64,000 bases of DNA from Xanthobacteraceae bacterium 501b (GTDB lineage: Bacteria; Pseudomonadota; Alphaproteobacteria; Rhizobiales; Xanthobacteraceae), in assembly GCA_000378025.1 (NCBI GenBank), contig KB899087.1:2170001-2234000 (forward strand), given 5' to 3'. Shown piece by piece: positions 16,489-24,852 of this stretch. The notes beneath the pieces are model-generated. The model ran no database searches, was not told the DNA's origin, and was given only the letters and a program-made list of their open reading frames with translations. Positions within the stretch are counted from its first letter, which is position 1, and every line of letters starts with the position of its first letter. A program made the translations under genes and the position numbers.

Positions 16489-17661
16489 ATGCCACTTGGA
16501 CTGTTCGCATTGGCGGTGTCGGCCTTCGCCATCGGCACCACCGAATTTGTCATCGTCGGGCTGATCCCGGAAATGGCGCGCGACCTCGGGGTTACGATCC
16601 CGACGGCGGGGTTGCTCGTCAGCCTCTACGCGCTGTCGATCACGCTCGGCGCACCGACGTTCACGGCGCTGACGGGGCGTCTGGCGCGCCGCCCGCTTGC
16701 CATTGGCCTTATGGTCATCTTCACCCTCGGCAATCTGATGGCCGCCTTCGCCCCCGGCTACGAGTTGCTGCTAGCCGGCCGGATCGTCACGGGCGTCGCG
16801 CACGGCGTGTTCTTCTCAATCGGAGCGACGGTCGCGACCTCGCTCGTCGACAAGTCCCGGTCGGCACAGGCGGTATCGCTGATGTTCGCGGGGCTGACCG
16901 TCGCCATGGTGGTCGGCGTGCCGTTCGGCGCTTTCGTTGGCCAACATCTCGGCTGGTGCGCTCCGTTTCTGGCTGTCGCGTTGCTCGGTGCGATCAGCGT
17001 CATGGGACTGCTGATCTGGTTGCCTAGGTCTATTGCGCATACGCCGCCCGCGGGGCTGTTGCCGCAACTCGGCCTACTCGGCAATCGGCGGCTGCTTTCG
17101 ATGTATCTCGTCACGGTCTTCGGCTTCGGCGGCTCCTTCGTCGTGTTCACCTATCTCTCGCCGCTGATGACACAGGTGACGGGCGTCAGTGAGGAAACCA
17201 TCAGCCTGGCTTTGATGGTGTTCGGTATTGCCACGGTGATCGGCAATCTTCTCGGCGGGCGTTTATCGGACCGGATGGGGGCCAGACCTGCGCTCAGAGT
17301 CGTCCTGGTCGGCCTCATCGTCGCTTTGGCCGTGCTGCCGTTCGCCGCGAGCCATGTCGTGGCGATGTTCGCCGTTCTTGCCGTCTGGGGCGTCTTCGCC
17401 TTCGCCATCTCGCCGATCGTACAGTCCGGTGTCGTCGCGATTGCCGAGACTGAGGCTCCTGGTGCCGTCGGCACGGCCTCCGGCTTCAATATCGCCGCCT
17501 TCAATCTTGGAATTTCGGGGGCATCCTTTCTGGGCGGGATGCTTGTTGCCGGACCGGGCATATTGACGACGCCCTGGGCGGCGGTCGCCGCCGCTGTCGT
17601 GGCGCTCCTGATCGTGCAGATGGGGTTGCGCCCCGTCGATGCGCGTCAGCGCTCTGCATAG
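16489..17661 (+). CDS. MFS exporter of the AraJ/YdhP type
   Basis: A 390-residue, 12-helix major facilitator of the drug:H+ antiporter-1 group. N-terminal LALAVSAFAIGTTEFVIVGLIPEMARDLGV and GRIVTGVAHGVFFSIGATVATSLV are typical of AraJ/PbuE-like exporters. A second related MFS lies at 23492. It is the last gene of the IclR-side run, and the next LysR gene starts 28 bases downstream. Substrate unknown; export of a toxic aromatic or antibiotic is plausible. Confidence 0.88.
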   Translation: MPLGLFALAVSAFAIGTTEFVIVGLIPEMARDLGVTIPTAGLLVSLYALSITLGAPTFTALTGRLARRPLAIGLMVIFTLGNLMAAFAPGYELLLAGRIVTGVAHGVFFSIGATVATSLVDKSRSAQAVSLMFAGLTVAMVVGVPFGAFVGQHLGWCAPFLAVALLGAISVMGLLIWLPRSIAHTPPAGLLPQLGLLGNRRLLSMYLVTVFGFGGSFVVFTYLSPLMTQVTGVSEETISLALMVFGIATVIGNLLGGRLSDRMGARPALRVVLVGLIVALAVLPFAASHVVAMFAVLAVWGVFAFAISPIVQSGVVAIAETEAPGAVGTASGFNIAAFNLGISGASFLGGMLVAGPGILTTPWAAVAAAVVALLIVQMGLRPVDARQRSA

Positions 17662-17689
17662 ATCGAGTGTTTATTCAGGGATTATAGGC

Positions 17690-18631
17690 ATGAGGCGGAG
17701 AGACGGTAACAGCCTTTGTCATCGGTCGCTGCTCGGTTCACGGATTCCGATGGCATCACTCGTCCAGGCACTGGCCGTCGCCGAATACCTCAACTTTCGC
17801 CACGCGGCGAATTTCCTTGGTGTCAGCCAGTCCAGCGTCAGCACGCGCATCAAGGCGCTGGAGGAAGATCTTGGCATCCTTTTGTTCGAACGCCGTCATC
17901 GCGGTGTCCGGCTGACCGAGGCCGGACGATGCTTCGTCAAGGAAGTCTCAGCCGGTATCGAGCATCTCGATCTTGCCGTCAAAACAGCCGGCGCGATCGC
18001 AACTGGGACGGCCGGCCACCTCCATATCGGTCTGCATTCCTCTATCGCGGCTGGCTTCCTTGGCGATCTCCGACGCCGGTATCGGCAGGATTACCCGAAT
18101 ATCGAACTGGTCATTGCCGAAGGTCGGCCCGCCGAGACGATCCGGCAAGTCCGTGAAGGCACGCTCGACATCGCCTTCGTCATCGGGGCCGTGGATTCTC
18201 CAGATTGCCATTCCCGCCAGATATGGACTGAGGCGTTTGTCATTGCCTTGCCAATGGGTCATCCGCTGACCATGGCTGGGGGTTTTTCGTGGTCAGATCT
18301 TGTGGCGGAAGTCTTCCTTGTTCTAAAGGGAGGGGCCGGACTACAACTGCACGATCATATCGTCAGGCGGATCACCGAGCGGGAAAGAGCGCCTAGCATT
18401 CGCCGCTTCGATGTGGGCCGTGACACTTTGATGCACATGGTCGCGGATGGCGAAGGGATCACGCTCATGACCGAAGCCGCAACGTGTGTGCCGTTTCCAG
18501 GCGTCGTGTTTCTGCCGATTGCCGATGAGACGGAACGCGCTCGATTCAGCGCGGTGTGGTCCCCGCAGAACCGCAGCCCGGCGCTGAAAAACCTGCTCGA
18601 CCTTGCCGATGAAAGGGGCCGCTCAGCCTGA
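17690..18631 (+). CDS. LysR-family transcriptional regulator
   Basis: A 313-residue LysR regulator. The winged HTH is at about residues 20-80 (LVQALAVAEYLNFRHAANFLGVSQSSVSTRIKALEEDLGILLFERRHRGVRLTEAG), followed by a substrate-binding domain (LHIGLHSSIAAGFLGDL, DIAFVIGAVDSPDCHSRQIWTEAFVIALPMGHPL). The ATG at 17690 is used because the close paralogue at 26949 also begins MRR before GSRIP. It follows the MFS gene by 28 bases on the same strand, which is unusual because LysR genes are mostly divergent from their targets. Confidence 0.9.
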   Translation: MRRRDGNSLCHRSLLGSRIPMASLVQALAVAEYLNFRHAANFLGVSQSSVSTRIKALEEDLGILLFERRHRGVRLTEAGRCFVKEVSAGIEHLDLAVKTAGAIATGTAGHLHIGLHSSIAAGFLGDLRRRYRQDYPNIELVIAEGRPAETIRQVREGTLDIAFVIGAVDSPDCHSRQIWTEAFVIALPMGHPLTMAGGFSWSDLVAEVFLVLKGGAGLQLHDHIVRRITERERAPSIRRFDVGRDTLMHMVADGEGITLMTEAATCVPFPGVVFLPIADETERARFSAVWSPQNRSPALKNLLDLADERGRSA

Positions 18632-18640
18632 TGTCGTCAC

Positions 18641-18811
18641 CAGTACAGCCGGCTCGACATCCAAGGCTTCGGCGATCTGGTGAGCCACGAGTTCACATTG
18701 GTCCCCTGGCGACCAGTGATCGACCAGCAGCTTGGGCGGGAGGTAACGGGTATTGTTCGGAGCGGATCGGTGTCGTGGCAATTGGGCCGGCAGAAGGGGC
18801 TTGGATTGTGA
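18641..18811 (+). pseudogene. Remnant of a second relaxase gene, 3' end only
   Basis: In frame from about 18641 to the TGA at 18809-18811, the translation ends SHEFTLVPWRPVIDQQLG...LGRQKGLGL. It matches the last 42 residues of the relaxase at 12689-14737 at 37 of 42 positions, with many synonymous changes. The upstream part of that relaxase is absent. This is the tail of a related, not recently copied, relaxase gene left as a recombination scar. Confidence 0.85.
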
Positions 18812-18829
18812 CGGATTCGGAGGTCGCCT

Positions 18830-19729
18830 TCAAAGCGTTGGATTTGACGATCGCGCCTCCTCGAGGAGCCAGTTCGCGAACACCTGTATTGGACCTTCAC
18901 TCAACCGGATCGGCTCCGGCAGGATGAGGCAGAAGGTCTTGGAGATCGACTCCCCATCAGGCCAAGGCGCGACCAAGCGACCTTCCGCCAGTTCGCTTTC
19001 GATATAGAGGCGCGGCACGAGCGCAACGCCGAGACCGGCCAACGCGGCTTCGATTTGCATGGAGTGAAGATCATAGCGTGGACCGATAGCAGGGTTGGTC
19101 AGGGCGATCCCGGTTTCCTGCGCATAGTGTTGCCAGGCATCCGGGTTCTGGCGCCGATGAAGGCGCGGCAGTTCATCCAGGGCCGCTCCAGGGTCTCGGC
19201 CCCTGATCAGCGCCGGATGGCAGACCGGAACCAGCACCTCATGCAGCAAGCGGTGCGTCCGCATTCCCGTCCAGGCAGGATGCTCGAAATGGATGGCGGC
19301 GTCGAACCCGCTGCCGGTGAGAACGAATGGCTCCATCCGTTCCGCAAGATGCAGGGTGATATTCGGATGCCGCTCCTGGAACGGCTTCAGACGCGGGATG
19401 AGCCAACGCGTGGCGAACGTCGGCAGGATTGCGATGTCGAGGCTCGCGCCATCGCTCGGCTGCCCCATCAGATATTGGCTGTCTCGTTCCAGCCGGTCGA
19501 GTGTTTCGCGAACCTGAGCCGCATAACGCTCTCCATTCGGCAAAAGCCGGACGCGATTGCCGACTCTCTCGAACAGCGTGACGCCGAGGAAGGCTTCCAA
19601 CCGGCCGATCTGCCGACTGATCGCCCCTTCGGTCAGGGCTAGTTCGTCGGCCGCGCGCGCGAAGCTGCCATGACGCGCCGACGCCTCGAACGCCATGAGT
19701 GCGGAATTGCTCGGAATCTTGCGGCGCAT
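18830..19729 (-). CDS. LysR-family regulator, GcvA-like
   Basis: A 299-residue LysR regulator with N-terminal HTH (NSALMAFEASARHGSFARAADELALTEGAISRQIGRLEAFLGVTLFERVGNRVRLLPNGERY) and GcvA-type effector domain (DIAILPTFATRWLIPRLKPFQERHPNITLHL, GFDAAIHFEHPAWTGM). It is divergent from the barrel-tautomerase-hydrolase operon at 19899-21632 and likely controls it from the intervening dyads. Its 3' end lies just past the relaxase remnant. Confidence 0.9.
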   Translation of the reverse strand: MRRKIPSNSALMAFEASARHGSFARAADELALTEGAISRQIGRLEAFLGVTLFERVGNRVRLLPNGERYAAQVRETLDRLERDSQYLMGQPSDGASLDIAILPTFATRWLIPRLKPFQERHPNITLHLAERMEPFVLTGSGFDAAIHFEHPAWTGMRTHRLLHEVLVPVCHPALIRGRDPGAALDELPRLHRRQNPDAWQHYAQETGIALTNPAIGPRYDLHSMQIEAALAGLGVALVPRLYIESELAEGRLVAPWPDGESISKTFCLILPEPIRLSEGPIQVFANWLLEEARSSNPTL

Positions 19730-19829
19730 GACGGTTCCTGACAGGCCGGTTCGGCATTCGCTCCGCCGCCACCTTGATATTAGATCACTGAAGCATGATC
19801 CATTGTCGATATATCGGCAGAGATAACCA

Positions 19830-19859
19830 GTCTATCATGAGAAAATATCAACGATAGAC
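19830..19859. promoter_or_regulatory. Inverted repeat between divergent LysR and target operon
   Basis: GTCTATC (19830-19836) and GATAGAC (19853-19859) form a perfect 7-bp inverted repeat with a 16-base AT-rich spacer, 40 bases before the start at 19899. A CGATATATCG palindrome lies at 19807-19816. Either could be the LysR operator. Confidence 0.5.
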
Positions 19860-19898
19860 AAGGCCGAAAGCTCCATGCCTTCGGTCAAAGGTGATGCA

Positions 19899-20444
19899 AT
19901 GATCTATACGGTGGAATGCAGCTTTGCCGATCCGAGCAGCGAAGCGGAATGGAACGACTTTTACAGCCTGGACAAGCTGCCAGCTCTCATTTCGGTGACC
20001 GGCTTCCACACCTCGCAGCGTTTCAAGGCGTTGAGCCGCGGCTGCCCCGTCTATCTCGCCATCCATTCGATCGACGGCCTCGACATCCTGACGGGCGAGG
20101 AATACCGCCAGAAGGGCGGCGGCAATTTCGCACGCTGGCAACAGCACATCACCGACTGGCACCGGAACCTCTATGGCGGCATCGAGCGAGCGCCGGCCAT
20201 TGATGAGGGCGAATATCTGGCGTTGAGCGCCACAGGCCCCGAACCTCTGATCCGGCTGGGCCTCACCCCCTATGCGATCCAGGCAGTCGCTATGGAGAAG
20301 TTTCCGGAACACCGCTGGCTCGCCAAGGTGGAGCGCAGCAGCGTGCCTGACATCGAGCATCTATCTGAAGGCGTCCATGTCTATGTGCCGATGACGGCGC
20401 AGTTGACGAGCGACGGTGACGCCGCTCTCGGGAAGGCGCGGTAG
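19899..20444 (+). CDS. Protein with probable dimeric alpha-beta barrel (DUF4286-like)
   Basis: A 181-residue protein I do not firmly recognise. The beginning (MIYTVECSFADPSSEAEWNDFYSLDKLPALISVTGFHTSQRFKA) resembles DUF4286/EthD-like ferredoxin-fold barrels, apparently with a second half of similar pattern. The start at 19899 is preferred (AAGGTGAT upstream; the family begins MIYTV), although an ATG at 19875 is in frame. It is followed after 5 bases by the tautomerase gene, so they share an operon. A role as a small-molecule-binding or decarboxylase-like enzyme in a degradative pathway is speculative. Confidence 0.6.
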   Translation: MIYTVECSFADPSSEAEWNDFYSLDKLPALISVTGFHTSQRFKALSRGCPVYLAIHSIDGLDILTGEEYRQKGGGNFARWQQHITDWHRNLYGGIERAPAIDEGEYLALSATGPEPLIRLGLTPYAIQAVAMEKFPEHRWLAKVERSSVPDIEHLSEGVHVYVPMTAQLTSDGDAALGKAR

Positions 20445-20449
20445 CACCG

Positions 20450-20776
20450 ATGCCGAATGTTACGATCTATATTCCTGCAGACAGGATGCCGCCGGACGAA
20501 GCACTCGCAGACCTCACGGAGCAATGCACGGAACTTTGCACCGGCATTCTCCGGGCAGCATTGGCGAACGTGCATATCGTCTATGTCGCTGTCCGGCATG
20601 GCCGGGGGCATCCCGCTTTTGCAGAGATCCAATATCGCCTTGAGCCATTTCGGACGCCGCCAGTCATGGACCGGTTCATGGAAGGGCTGGACGAGGCCAT
20701 CAAGCGCAATATCGGCCTCACCGCGCGCATCCGTTGCTTTGGCTATGCGGCGTCGAACATTCACGCGCGCAACTGA
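20450..20776 (+). CDS. 4-oxalocrotonate tautomerase superfamily protein
   Basis: A 108-residue protein starting MPNVTIYIPADRMPP, so after methionine removal it has the Pro-1 general base of the tautomerase superfamily. The length is that of the MIF/malonate semialdehyde decarboxylase-like rather than the short 4-OT branch. NVHIVYVAVRHGRGHPAFAEIQYRLEP fits the second strand region. The gene lies in an operon with the barrel protein and the MBL hydrolase, consistent with turnover of keto or enol acids. Confidence 0.75.
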   Translation: MPNVTIYIPADRMPPDEALADLTEQCTELCTGILRAALANVHIVYVAVRHGRGHPAFAEIQYRLEPFRTPPVMDRFMEGLDEAIKRNIGLTARIRCFGYAASNIHARN

Positions 20777-20792
20777 GCTGCTGGAGAACACG

Positions 20793-21632
20793 ATGTCTAA
20801 GCTTACATTACCGACCCAGAATGTCGGTTATTTAACAATTACCGCCGTCAGCGATGGCTATCTCCACGCCAGTTTCGATTTCCTCGCGAATATCGACCCT
20901 TTCGACGCCGCCCGCATGCAGGAAAATGCGGGGATAACGGATCACACCTCGATCCATATCAACTGCTACCTGGTGCGCAGCGGCGGTCGCACGATCCTAA
21001 TCGACGCCGGAGCTGGTGGATTCAAACAGTGGGGTGGCCAATTAAAAACGAACCTTCTGCTTGCGGGCATCCAACCTTGCGAGATCGACGCGATCCTGTT
21101 GACGCATGCCCATCCCGATCATGTCGGGGGGCTGATGGACGCTTCAGGCGAAGCCGTCTTCCCGAACGCCGAGCTTATCGCCCACCACCTAGAAGTCGCG
21201 TTCTGGCAGGATGACGGCAATCTGAGCCGCGCGCCCGAGCGCGCCCGCGGCAACTTCCTCGTGGCGCGTCAGGCGTTCGATGGCTATCGCAACAGGCTAC
21301 GCACTTTTGAGGGCGGCGAGGTGCTGCCCGGCATCACGGCGATGCCGCTTCCGGGACATACCGCCGGGCATACCGGCTATCGTCTCGATTCAGGTGACAA
21401 GAGCCTACTCGTCTGGGGCGACATCGTTCATTTCCCGCAAATTCAGGTCCCGCGCCCGGAGGTGTCGATCGCGTTCGATCAGGATATGCATCTCGCCGCC
21501 GATACGCGATCGAGGCTTCTGGACTGCGTGGCCGCAGAGCAACTGCTGATCGCGGGCATGCACCTCGACGAACCCGGCTTCGCACGGATCGAGCGAAAAA
21601 AGCTGGCCTACGGTGTCGCATATGAGGAATGA
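20793..21632 (+). CDS. MBL-fold metallo-hydrolase (lactonase-like)
   Basis: A 279-residue metallo-beta-lactamase-fold hydrolase with the zinc motif LTHAHPDHVGG (HxHxDH), an upstream strand INCYLVRSGGRTILIDAGAG, a distal histidine in PLPGHTAGHTGY and LVWGDIVHFP carrying the bridging Asp. The architecture matches the AttM/AiiA-like lactonase branch, so hydrolysis of a lactone or thioester is likely, but the substrate cannot be read from sequence. GGAGAACACG precedes the ATG. Confidence 0.85.
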   Translation: MSKLTLPTQNVGYLTITAVSDGYLHASFDFLANIDPFDAARMQENAGITDHTSIHINCYLVRSGGRTILIDAGAGGFKQWGGQLKTNLLLAGIQPCEIDAILLTHAHPDHVGGLMDASGEAVFPNAELIAHHLEVAFWQDDGNLSRAPERARGNFLVARQAFDGYRNRLRTFEGGEVLPGITAMPLPGHTAGHTGYRLDSGDKSLLVWGDIVHFPQIQVPRPEVSIAFDQDMHLAADTRSRLLDCVAAEQLLIAGMHLDEPGFARIERKKLAYGVAYEE

Positions 21633-21762
21633 GCGCGTGCCGCTGTCGGCGCGAGCTACGTTCGAAACCGAAGAGCATCCGCTGCGGGGTGCTGGCCCTC
21701 GGCCCTTCGCTGCTGTCGAGGGCTATGATGGAAGCGGCAGCCGTTCATCCACGTTTACGCGC

Positions 21763-22644
21763 TCAAACCGCACGCAGCAGAAAATCTCTGACGTACACGA
21801 CACGAGGATGGCGCAGCGCCGTCTTGTTCCAGACGAGATAGAGCGTGTTGTCCGGCCCCGGCCGCGTCGTCGGCAGTTCCACGAGTTGCCCGCTCGCCAG
21901 CGCTTCGGCGCATAGATAGTCCGGCAGCACCGTCCATCCCGTTCCGGCCTGGGCCATGCCGATCAGGATACGCAGGTCGGGCGCCGTCACCACGGCCTGC
22001 ATGTCGGGGGCCTTGCCAAAGACGTGTTCGAAGAACGGGTGCAGCAACGGCAGGGTCTCATCATAGGCGATACAGGGCAAACCGCACAGGAATTCGGCGG
22101 TGACGATGCGCGCTTTGGTCCGTTCTGTAATAGCCGGTGCGGCGACCAGCATCAGGCGTTCCCGACCCAGTTCGGCAAAGCCATGGACGCTGCCGTTTGG
22201 CGATGAAGCGGTGACGGCAAGATCGGCATGGCCCTCGTCGAGCGCCGCATAGATACGCTCGCGATTGCCAGTCTGGATGCGTAGCCGCAGACCTTCCCCG
22301 ACGAGCGGCGCCAGGGCGGGGCCGATGCGGGCGGAAAGATATTCCGCGGGGCCGACCAGATGGACGGTGCCGCTCAAATGGCTGGAGCGCGCCCGGGCCG
22401 CACCCATGGTCGCCTCAATCCCGTCGAGCTGGGAGGCGATCGAACGGGCGAGATCGTCGGCAGCGGCCGTCGGGGCGACCCCGCGCGCCTGCCGGATGAA
22501 GAGCGGCTTGCCCAGCATCTCCTCCAGCGAGGCGATGTGTGCGGACGCTGCCGGCTGGGTAATGCCGAGACGCCCGGCCGCACGGGTCAGCGAGCCGGCG
22601 CGGTAGGTGTCGAGGAAGGTGCGCAGATAGACGAGGTAGTTCAT
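21763..22644 (-). CDS. LysR-family transcriptional regulator
   Basis: A 293-residue LysR regulator: HTH YLVYLRTFLDTYRAGSLTRAAGRLGITQPAASAHIASLEEMLGKPLFIRQARGVAPT and effector domain starting VHLVGPAEYLSARI. The ATG at 22644 is chosen because the HTH begins at its normal distance; the longer frame to 22746 would cover the divergent promoter. It is divergent from the PfpI-MFS pair and likely controls it. Its start is 9 bases from an 8-bp inverted repeat. Confidence 0.9.
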   Translation of the reverse strand: MNYLVYLRTFLDTYRAGSLTRAAGRLGITQPAASAHIASLEEMLGKPLFIRQARGVAPTAAADDLARSIASQLDGIEATMGAARARSSHLSGTVHLVGPAEYLSARIGPALAPLVGEGLRLRIQTGNRERIYAALDEGHADLAVTASSPNGSVHGFAELGRERLMLVAAPAITERTKARIVTAEFLCGLPCIAYDETLPLLHPFFEHVFGKAPDMQAVVTAPDLRILIGMAQAGTGWTVLPDYLCAEALASGQLVELPTTRPGPDNTLYLVWNKTALRHPRVVYVRDFLLRAV

Positions 22645-22652
22645 GAGTACCA

Positions 22653-22674
22653 AGCCATAGTTGTTTCTATGGCT
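22653..22674. promoter_or_regulatory. Probable LysR operator
   Basis: AGCCATAG, 6-base spacer, CTATGGCT: a perfect 8-bp inverted repeat in the 101-bp gap between the divergent LysR and PfpI genes. It lies immediately upstream of the LysR start, which suits autoregulation. Confidence 0.6.
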
Positions 22675-22745
22675 GATAGCATAATGAATTATTTTTGTCG
22701 CGTACTGGCGTGAGGCATGTTCCGGGCAACAACCGGAGTGACCCA

Positions 22746-23453
22746 ATGCCTACCAAGCTCAAAATTCTGATGATCCTTACGTCCAGCGCCACGATGGGCC
22801 AGACCGACAAACCGACCGGCCTGTGGTTTGAGGAACTGGCGACACCTTACTACGCCTTCGTCGATGCCGGCGCGTCGGTGACGCTGGCCTCCATTCAAGG
22901 TGGCCCGGCGCCGATCGATCCCCGATCGGTAAAAGCCAGAGGCGAGAACGAGGATAGTGTGGATCGCTTCCTGGGTGACGGGGAGGCGTCCGACGCGCTC
23001 ACAGCGACCACGGCCGTCGAGGACATCGACGTATCCACCTATGACGCTGTGTTTCTGCCCGGAGGGCATGGAACGATGTGGGACTTGCCGCAAAGCACGG
23101 CGCTCGCTGCACTTCTCAATGCGATATGGGCGCAGGGCAAGGTGATCGCCGCCGTCTGCCACGGTCCGGCTGGCCTTGTGAACGTCAAAGACGAAACGGG
23201 TGCGCCGCTGGTGAGAGGTCGGCGCGTCACCGGCTTCACCGACAGCGAGGAGCGAGCCGTAGGGCTGGCCGAGGCCGTCCCGTTCCTGCTGGAAACCCGC
23301 CTGCGCGCGTTAGGCGGCCGCTACGAGAGCATCGCTGATTTTCAGCCGTTCGCCATTGCTGATGGCCGGCTCGTGACGGGCCAGAACCCGGCGTCCTCGG
23401 CGCTGACCGCCAAATTGACCCTTGAAGCACTGGCGCTCGCCTCAGCCGATTGA
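22746..23453 (+). CDS. DJ-1/PfpI (class I glutamine amidotransferase-like) protein
   Basis: A 235-residue protein of the DJ-1/PfpI superfamily, Hsp31/glyoxalase III-like branch: ILMILTSSATM, TGLWFEELATPYYAFVDAGASVTLASIQGG, AVFLPGGHGTMWDL and the nucleophile elbow AAVCHGPAGLV. Members detoxify methylglyoxal or act on other reactive carbonyls. It is co-directional with the MFS exporter 39 bases downstream and divergent from a LysR gene. Confidence 0.88.
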   Translation: MPTKLKILMILTSSATMGQTDKPTGLWFEELATPYYAFVDAGASVTLASIQGGPAPIDPRSVKARGENEDSVDRFLGDGEASDALTATTAVEDIDVSTYDAVFLPGGHGTMWDLPQSTALAALLNAIWAQGKVIAAVCHGPAGLVNVKDETGAPLVRGRRVTGFTDSEERAVGLAEAVPFLLETRLRALGGRYESIADFQPFAIADGRLVTGQNPASSALTAKLTLEALALASAD

Positions 23454-23491
23454 GCCGGGTCTTCGCAACCAATCAAAGAAAGTTACTTTCC

Positions 23492-24673
23492 ATGACTACG
23501 CCGCATGCCCGGAGCATTCCGCTCGTCATCTATGTCTTCGCGCTCTCGGCATTTGCGCTGGGCTTCACCGAGTTTGTCACCATCGGCCTCGTATCGGCCA
23601 TCGCGAACGATCTCCATGTCGGCGTCGATCAGGTCGGCGGCGCCGTCGCCGCCTACGCGTTCGGCGCTACCATCGGGGCACCCATCCTCACCGCGTTGGC
23701 CGCCGCCTGGAGCCGCAAGCATCTGCTGCTGGCGGCCATGGCGGTGTTCACTGTCGGCAACTTCGTCGTGGGTCTGTCCGGCGATCTGACCTCGCTGCTG
23801 GCAGCCCGGTTCGGATCGGGCCTCGGGCATGGCGTCTTCCTCGCCGTCGCCTCCAGCGCCGCGACCCGGCTGGTGGCACCCGAGCGCGCCGGGAGCGCCG
23901 TGGCCGTCGTGTTTGGCGGCCTCACGCTGGCGCTCGCCTTCGGCGTGCCGATCGGGACACTCCTTGGCGGCATCTGGACCTGGCAGGCCATCTTCATGGG
24001 CGTCGCCGCCTGTGGCGCTGTCGGCTTCCTCGGGCTGGCCTTTCTGATGCCGAACGGCAGGGATGGCGGCGTGGCGAAGGACGCCTTCCACAATCTGGTC
24101 GCGCTATTCGACCGCAGGCTTCTTGGCGCAGCCTTGATCACCGTGTTGGCTTATACGGGGTCATTCGCCCTGTTTTCCTACATCTCGCCGTTGCTGATCG
24201 AGGTGACGGGCATGGATGCGCCTCTCGTCGCCGCGATGATGCTGGTCTATGGCATTGCCGCAGCCATTGGCAATATCGTGGGCGGGCGCATGACCGACCG
24301 GCTTGGACCCGACAAGGCGGTGATGATCGTCCTGATTGGCTTGGCGCTCGTGCTCGGCGCAATGTGGCCCGCGGCCGGCTCTATTCCCATCATGGCAGTG
24401 CTGATCGCGGCTCTTGGCGCGCTGACCTATGCGGCAGTTCCCGCCATGCAGGCCCGCGTAATCGGCATCGCGGAACGGCACGCCCCCCATGCGCTCGCCG
24501 CCGCCGCCGGCCTCAACATCGCCGGGTTCAATTCCGGCATCGCACTTGGCTCGATCCTGGGCGGTGGGGTGATCGGAAGTCTGGGTCTGGCGGCCACAGC
24601 GCCCCTCGGTGCGGTAGCCGCAGTCGTCGGTATCATCGTGCTGCTGCTGCTGCGAAAAGGAAAACGTGATTGA
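23492..24673 (+). CDS. MFS exporter of the AraJ/YdhP type, second copy
   Basis: A 393-residue, 12-helix transporter homologous to the one at 16489: YVFALSAFALGFTEFVTIGLVSAIANDL, RFGSGLGHGVFLAVASSAATRLV, and AAIGNIVGGRMTDRLG between helices 8 and 9. It is in an operon with the PfpI gene. Similarity to the first MFS is familial rather than near-identical, so the two were acquired separately. Substrate unknown. Confidence 0.88.
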   Translation: MTTPHARSIPLVIYVFALSAFALGFTEFVTIGLVSAIANDLHVGVDQVGGAVAAYAFGATIGAPILTALAAAWSRKHLLLAAMAVFTVGNFVVGLSGDLTSLLAARFGSGLGHGVFLAVASSAATRLVAPERAGSAVAVVFGGLTLALAFGVPIGTLLGGIWTWQAIFMGVAACGAVGFLGLAFLMPNGRDGGVAKDAFHNLVALFDRRLLGAALITVLAYTGSFALFSYISPLLIEVTGMDAPLVAAMMLVYGIAAAIGNIVGGRMTDRLGPDKAVMIVLIGLALVLGAMWPAAGSIPIMAVLIAALGALTYAAVPAMQARVIGIAERHAPHALAAAAGLNIAGFNSGIALGSILGGGVIGSLGLAATAPLGAVAAVVGIIVLLLLRKGKRD

Positions 24674-24852
24674 GCGCCCGAATGAGGATATCGCCGGATA
24701 GCCAGCGAGGTGTTGGGAAGCACCCAGTACATGGCACCTTGGCGAGATCCATAAATTGTCGTTCGTCGATTGGACGGGCAAGTTCACGCTCGTCGCAGTT
24801 AGGAATTCGCGCTTGGAGGGCCAATCAGCCGGCGGCCGATTCCCGGCTGACC

